NCBI RefSeq assembly: GCF_005049045.1
Contig: NZ_SUPK01000002.1
Location: 248,001 to 312,000, forward strand
DNA from: Cohnella pontilimi
GTDB taxonomy: Bacteria; Bacillota; Bacilli; Paenibacillales; Paenibacillaceae
Direction of reading: 5' to 3'
Length of the DNA stretch: 64,000 bases
In this document: one piece after another, positions 59,859-64,000 of the stretch
Position numbering within the stretch: position 1 is the first letter of the stretch
How the letters are laid out: the number at the start of each line of letters is the position of its first letter
Made by a program: the position numbers and the translations under genes
The notes under the pieces: model-generated
Seen by the model: the letters and a program-made list of their open reading frames with translations, nothing else
Told to the model about the DNA's origin: nothing
The model's database searches: none

Positions 59859-61163
59859 TTAGCGTGCGATGCCTTTGTGCTGCGTCCAAACGACTTGGCC
59901 TTCCACCATGGTCAGTAACGGCCAGCCGTATAATTTCCAACCCTTAAACGGGGTGTTCCGCCCTTTGCTCAGGAACGACCCGGGGTCTACTGCCTGTTCA
60001 CTCTCGAGATCGATCAGCGTCAAATCTGCCGGAGCGCCAGGCTCCAGCGTCCCATAAGGGAGCTCGAACACCCGTGCTGGATCCTTCGTCATGCGCCGGA
60101 GCAGGAAGTCCAGCGTCCAGCGTCCGGTCCGGACGAATTTCGTATACAGCAGAGGGAACGCAGTCTCAAAGCCCACGATACCGAAAGGCGCCCTTTCCAT
60201 CCCCTTGGCTTTCTCTTCCTCGCTGTGAGGCGCGTGGTCGGTTACGATCATGTCGATCGTTCCGTCCTCCAGCCCTTGAATGCAGGCTTCCACGTCGCGG
60301 GGAGTCCGGAGGGGCGGGTTCATTTTCCAGTTGGCATCCATCGAATCCGGAATGTCTTCGTCGCACAGCACCAGATGGTGCGGACATACTTCGGCGGTGA
60401 CGTTGACGCCGACCGATTTGCCGAGACGGATGAGCCGCACCGATTGCTCGGTGCTCACATGGCACACATGATAGTGGACACCTGTCGCCTCGGCGAGCAA
60501 AATGTCACGTCCCACATGAATCGCCTCGGACTCGTTCGGAATGCCCTTCAATCCGTGGCGTCTGGCGAATTCGCCATCCGTGACGGCAGCACCTTCGACC
60601 AGCGAGTTGTCCTCACAGTGGGCGATAACCGGCAGGCCGAGCGATCGGGCCAGCGCCATCGCGTCCTTCATCATTTGCGCGTTTTGCACGCCGACGCCGT
60701 CGTCCGTAAACCCGATCGCGCCCGCTTCTTTGAGCCCGGCAAAATCCGTAAGCTCGCGGCCCAACTCATTTTTGGTAATTGCCGCATACGGGAGCACCCG
60801 TACGACGCCTTCCGCCGCAGCCTTCTCCCGCACGAACTTTACCGTTTCCGGCGTATCCGTCACCGGCCGGGTGTTGGGCATCGGCGCGATCGTGGTGAAT
60901 CCGCCTTTGGCCGCCGACTCGGTTCCGCTCCGGATCGTCTCCTTGTATTCAAATCCCGGCTCCCGCAAGTGCACGTGCATATCGATGAAACCGGGAGAAA
61001 TGAGCTTGCCTTCCGCATCGATGACCTCGCAGCCTTCCGTGTCCGGAGACTCGCCTCCGTCCAGCCACAACGCCACTTTGCCTTGCGCCACTTTCAAATG
61101 TTTCTTATGCAGCGATCCCGTTTCCGGGTCGATTGCCAACGCGTTCGTAATCCATGTCTCCAT
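59859..61163 (-). CDS. pyrC: Dihydroorotase (class I)
   Basis: 434 residues: GFIDMHVHLREPGFEYKETI (HxH metal ligands), PVIAHCEDNSLVEG, HYHVCHVSTEQSVRLIR, and MIVTDHAPHSEEEKAKGMER with the catalytic Asp; length and motifs fit the B. subtilis-type class I enzyme. Converts carbamoyl aspartate to dihydroorotate. ATG 61163 after AGGAGG. Normally follows pyrB; here it follows pyrR with a 177-base gap. Confidence 0.96.
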   Translation of the reverse strand: METWITNALAIDPETGSLHKKHLKVAQGKVALWLDGGESPDTEGCEVIDAEGKLISPGFIDMHVHLREPGFEYKETIRSGTESAAKGGFTTIAPMPNTRPVTDTPETVKFVREKAAAEGVVRVLPYAAITKNELGRELTDFAGLKEAGAIGFTDDGVGVQNAQMMKDAMALARSLGLPVIAHCEDNSLVEGAAVTDGEFARRHGLKGIPNESEAIHVGRDILLAEATGVHYHVCHVSTEQSVRLIRLGKSVGVNVTAEVCPHHLVLCDEDIPDSMDANWKMNPPLRTPRDVEACIQGLEDGTIDMIVTDHAPHSEEEKAKGMERAPFGIVGFETAFPLLYTKFVRTGRWTLDFLLRRMTKDPARVFELPYGTLEPGAPADLTLIDLESEQAVDPGSFLSKGRNTPFKGWKLYGWPLLTMVEGQVVWTQHKGIAR

Positions 61164-61250
61164 ACCAAGCTGCGCCTCCTCTGCCCGACTTGATTACGTA
61201 CTTGACGCGACTTGATGTCTTGATCGTATCGGTGTATTTTTATTCACTAT

Positions 61251-61279
61251 ATTGTATACCTTATACCTCGTCTTGTCAC
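61251..61279 (-). promoter_or_regulatory. Candidate internal promoter upstream of pyrC
   Basis: GTGACA (61274-61279), 17-base spacer, TACAAT (61251-61256). The surrounding gap is AT-rich and holds four TCAAG direct repeats (61190-61225 on the minus strand). Confidence 0.45.
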
Positions 61280-61340
61280 TCACTCAGCCCGAAAATTCAC
61301 AATATCGTATATTCATTCACAGACGTGTGCACAGTCTTTG

Positions 61341-62036
<696 letters not shown>

Positions 62037-62064
62037 TCAGCCGGGTAATGAATGCGTTGCGCCA

Positions 62065-62085
62065 CCTTGCCAGTCTCACGGGACT
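62065..62085 (-). promoter_or_regulatory. PyrR-binding anti-antiterminator element
   Basis: Minus strand AGTCCCGTGAGACTGGCAAG followed by G matches the Bacillus PyrR target (AGUCC, GAG loop, GCAAGG). Lies between the promoter and the attenuator terminator. Confidence 0.8.
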
Positions 62086-62111
62086 GAATTAAAGGTCGGT
62101 TCGTTACACGA

Positions 62112-62141
62112 ATTATCCCATTCCTCGACACGGCCTGTCAA
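62112..62141 (-). promoter_or_regulatory. Promoter of the pyr operon
   Basis: Perfect TTGACA (62136-62141), 18-base spacer, GATAAT (62112-62117). Confidence 0.78.
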
Positions 62142-62160
62142 GAACGGTTATCCAATTGGA

Positions 62161-63414
<1,254 letters not shown>

Positions 63415-63537
63415 GGATCGGACAACTCCTTCGGTTCCTCGTACTCCCTAATATGCCTCAGGGGCAAGTGAACCGCCATGGATTTTCACGCCGATCATTT
63501 GCAGAAATTACAGTCGGCAGCCCCATGGAAAAACTCG

Positions 63538-64000
63538 TCAGCGGGTGCGCAATATGTTCAAAGCGTGCTCCATATCGGCGGGAATCGGCACTTCGAATTC
63601 CATCTCTTTCCCCGTACGGGGATGCACAAATCCGAGCACGCCGGCATGGAGCGCTTGGCCGCTCATGCCGAGCGTGCGCCCGGCTCTTCCTCCGTAGACA
63701 GGGTCCCCTACCAGCGGATGGCCGATGTACTTCATATGGACACGGATTTGATGCGTCCTGCCCGTTTCCAACTTCAATTCCACGAGTGTGTAATCGTCGA
63801 AACGCTCCGTGACCGCAAAATGCGTTACGGCCCTCTTCCCGCCTTTATCGGTTACAGTAAACAGCTTGCGGTCGTGCGGATCTCGTCCGAGCGGGGCGTC
63901 GATCGTTCCGCGGTCATGCGGGAGCACGCCGTACACAAGCGCCGAATAACGGCGGTTTACCGTATGGGCCTTTAATTGCTCCGCCAGCGATATGTGTGCC
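63538..64000 (-). CDS. RluD-type 23S rRNA pseudouridine synthase, C-terminal part
   Basis: The gene runs off the right edge; about 154 residues of its C-terminal part are present. AHISLAEQLKAHTVNRRYSA with YGVLPHD, LGRDPHDRKLFTV, VELKLETGRTHQIRVHMKYI and GHPLVGDPVYG are conserved blocks of the RluA/RluD catalytic domain (the catalytic Asp motif lies upstream, outside the window). Isomerises uridines in 23S rRNA; the exact RluA-family member cannot be told. Confidence 0.88.
   Translation of the reverse strand, partial: AHISLAEQLKAHTVNRRYSALVYGVLPHDRGTIDAPLGRDPHDRKLFTVTDKGGKRAVTHFAVTERFDDYTLVELKLETGRTHQIRVHMKYIGHPLVGDPVYGGRAGRTLGMSGQALHAGVLGFVHPRTGKEMEFEVPIPADMEHALNILRTR

Overview
The window looks like a chromosomal segment from a Paenibacillaceae bacterium (Paenibacillus or Cohnella type, order Bacillales). 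The basis is moderately high GC, strong AGGAGG-type ribosome sites with frequent GTG/TTG starts, and marker families: YycC, DUF1885, DUF1292, DUF1054, an SLH-domain protein, LL-diaminopimelate aminotransferase, many carbohydrate-type ABC importers with LacI regulators, and a B. subtilis-type PyrR attenuator. No plasmid, phage or IS element was seen.

Layout. 1-12.6 kb is housekeeping and orphan genes: the 5' end of 6-phosphogluconate dehydrogenase, a YceI protein, a nitroreductase, an SwrC-type RND pump, an MFS exporter, SpeA arginine decarboxylase, several small conserved proteins, an MBL hydrolase, and two small genes of 34 and 57 codons. A tRNA-Val gene lies at 12.83 kb. 13.5-19.1 kb is a five-gene operon (LacI regulator, binding lipoprotein, two permeases, PHP-type phosphoesterase) with two similar operator-like palindromes exactly 100 bp apart. 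19.4-24.6 kb holds a triple-repeat DUF2642-like protein, an orphan sporulation-type histidine kinase, an SLH protein, an SPL-family radical SAM protein, uracil-DNA glycosylase and an acetyltransferase. 24.6-25.2 kb is gene-free: four symmetric copies of a 27-bp motif, then nine perfect copies of a G-rich 12-bp repeat.

25.2-35.7 kb is a ten-gene nucleoside scavenging operon read leftward. In transcription order it is: LacI regulator, ribokinase, BMP lipoprotein, RbsA-type double ATPase, two permeases, nucleoside hydrolase, nucleoside hydrolase, EamA transporter, nucleoside hydrolase. It has a near-consensus promoter and two 20-bp palindromic operators 90 bp apart. Imported nucleosides would be split into base and ribose, ribose phosphorylated, and bases possibly handled by the EamA protein. 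36.0-36.4 kb carries tRNA-fMet, tRNA-Ile2 (CAT) and tRNA-Leu (TAA), followed by yycC and another small gene.

37.0-44.2 kb is an unusual tightly overlapping set: an ABC ATPase, a membrane-fusion lipoprotein, a 962-residue FtsX-like permease, a second ABC ATPase fused to an AbrB-like domain, and an importer-style binding lipoprotein. 44.5-47.4 kb holds glnS (uncommon in Bacillales) and a NagZ-like lipoprotein. 47.4-50.3 kb is an ABC-2 exporter operon preceded by what I read as a ykkC-class riboswitch with its own promoter and terminator; this is the most interesting regulatory find. A second ABC-2 exporter (50.3-52.3 kb) and a DUF2167 protein follow. 53.9-62.2 kb is the pyr operon (pyrR, pyrC, carA, carB, pyrF, pyrE) with a PyrR attenuator, but pyrB is missing from its usual place and pyrK/pyrD are also absent. 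The window ends with dapL and the 3' part of an rluD-type pseudouridine synthase.
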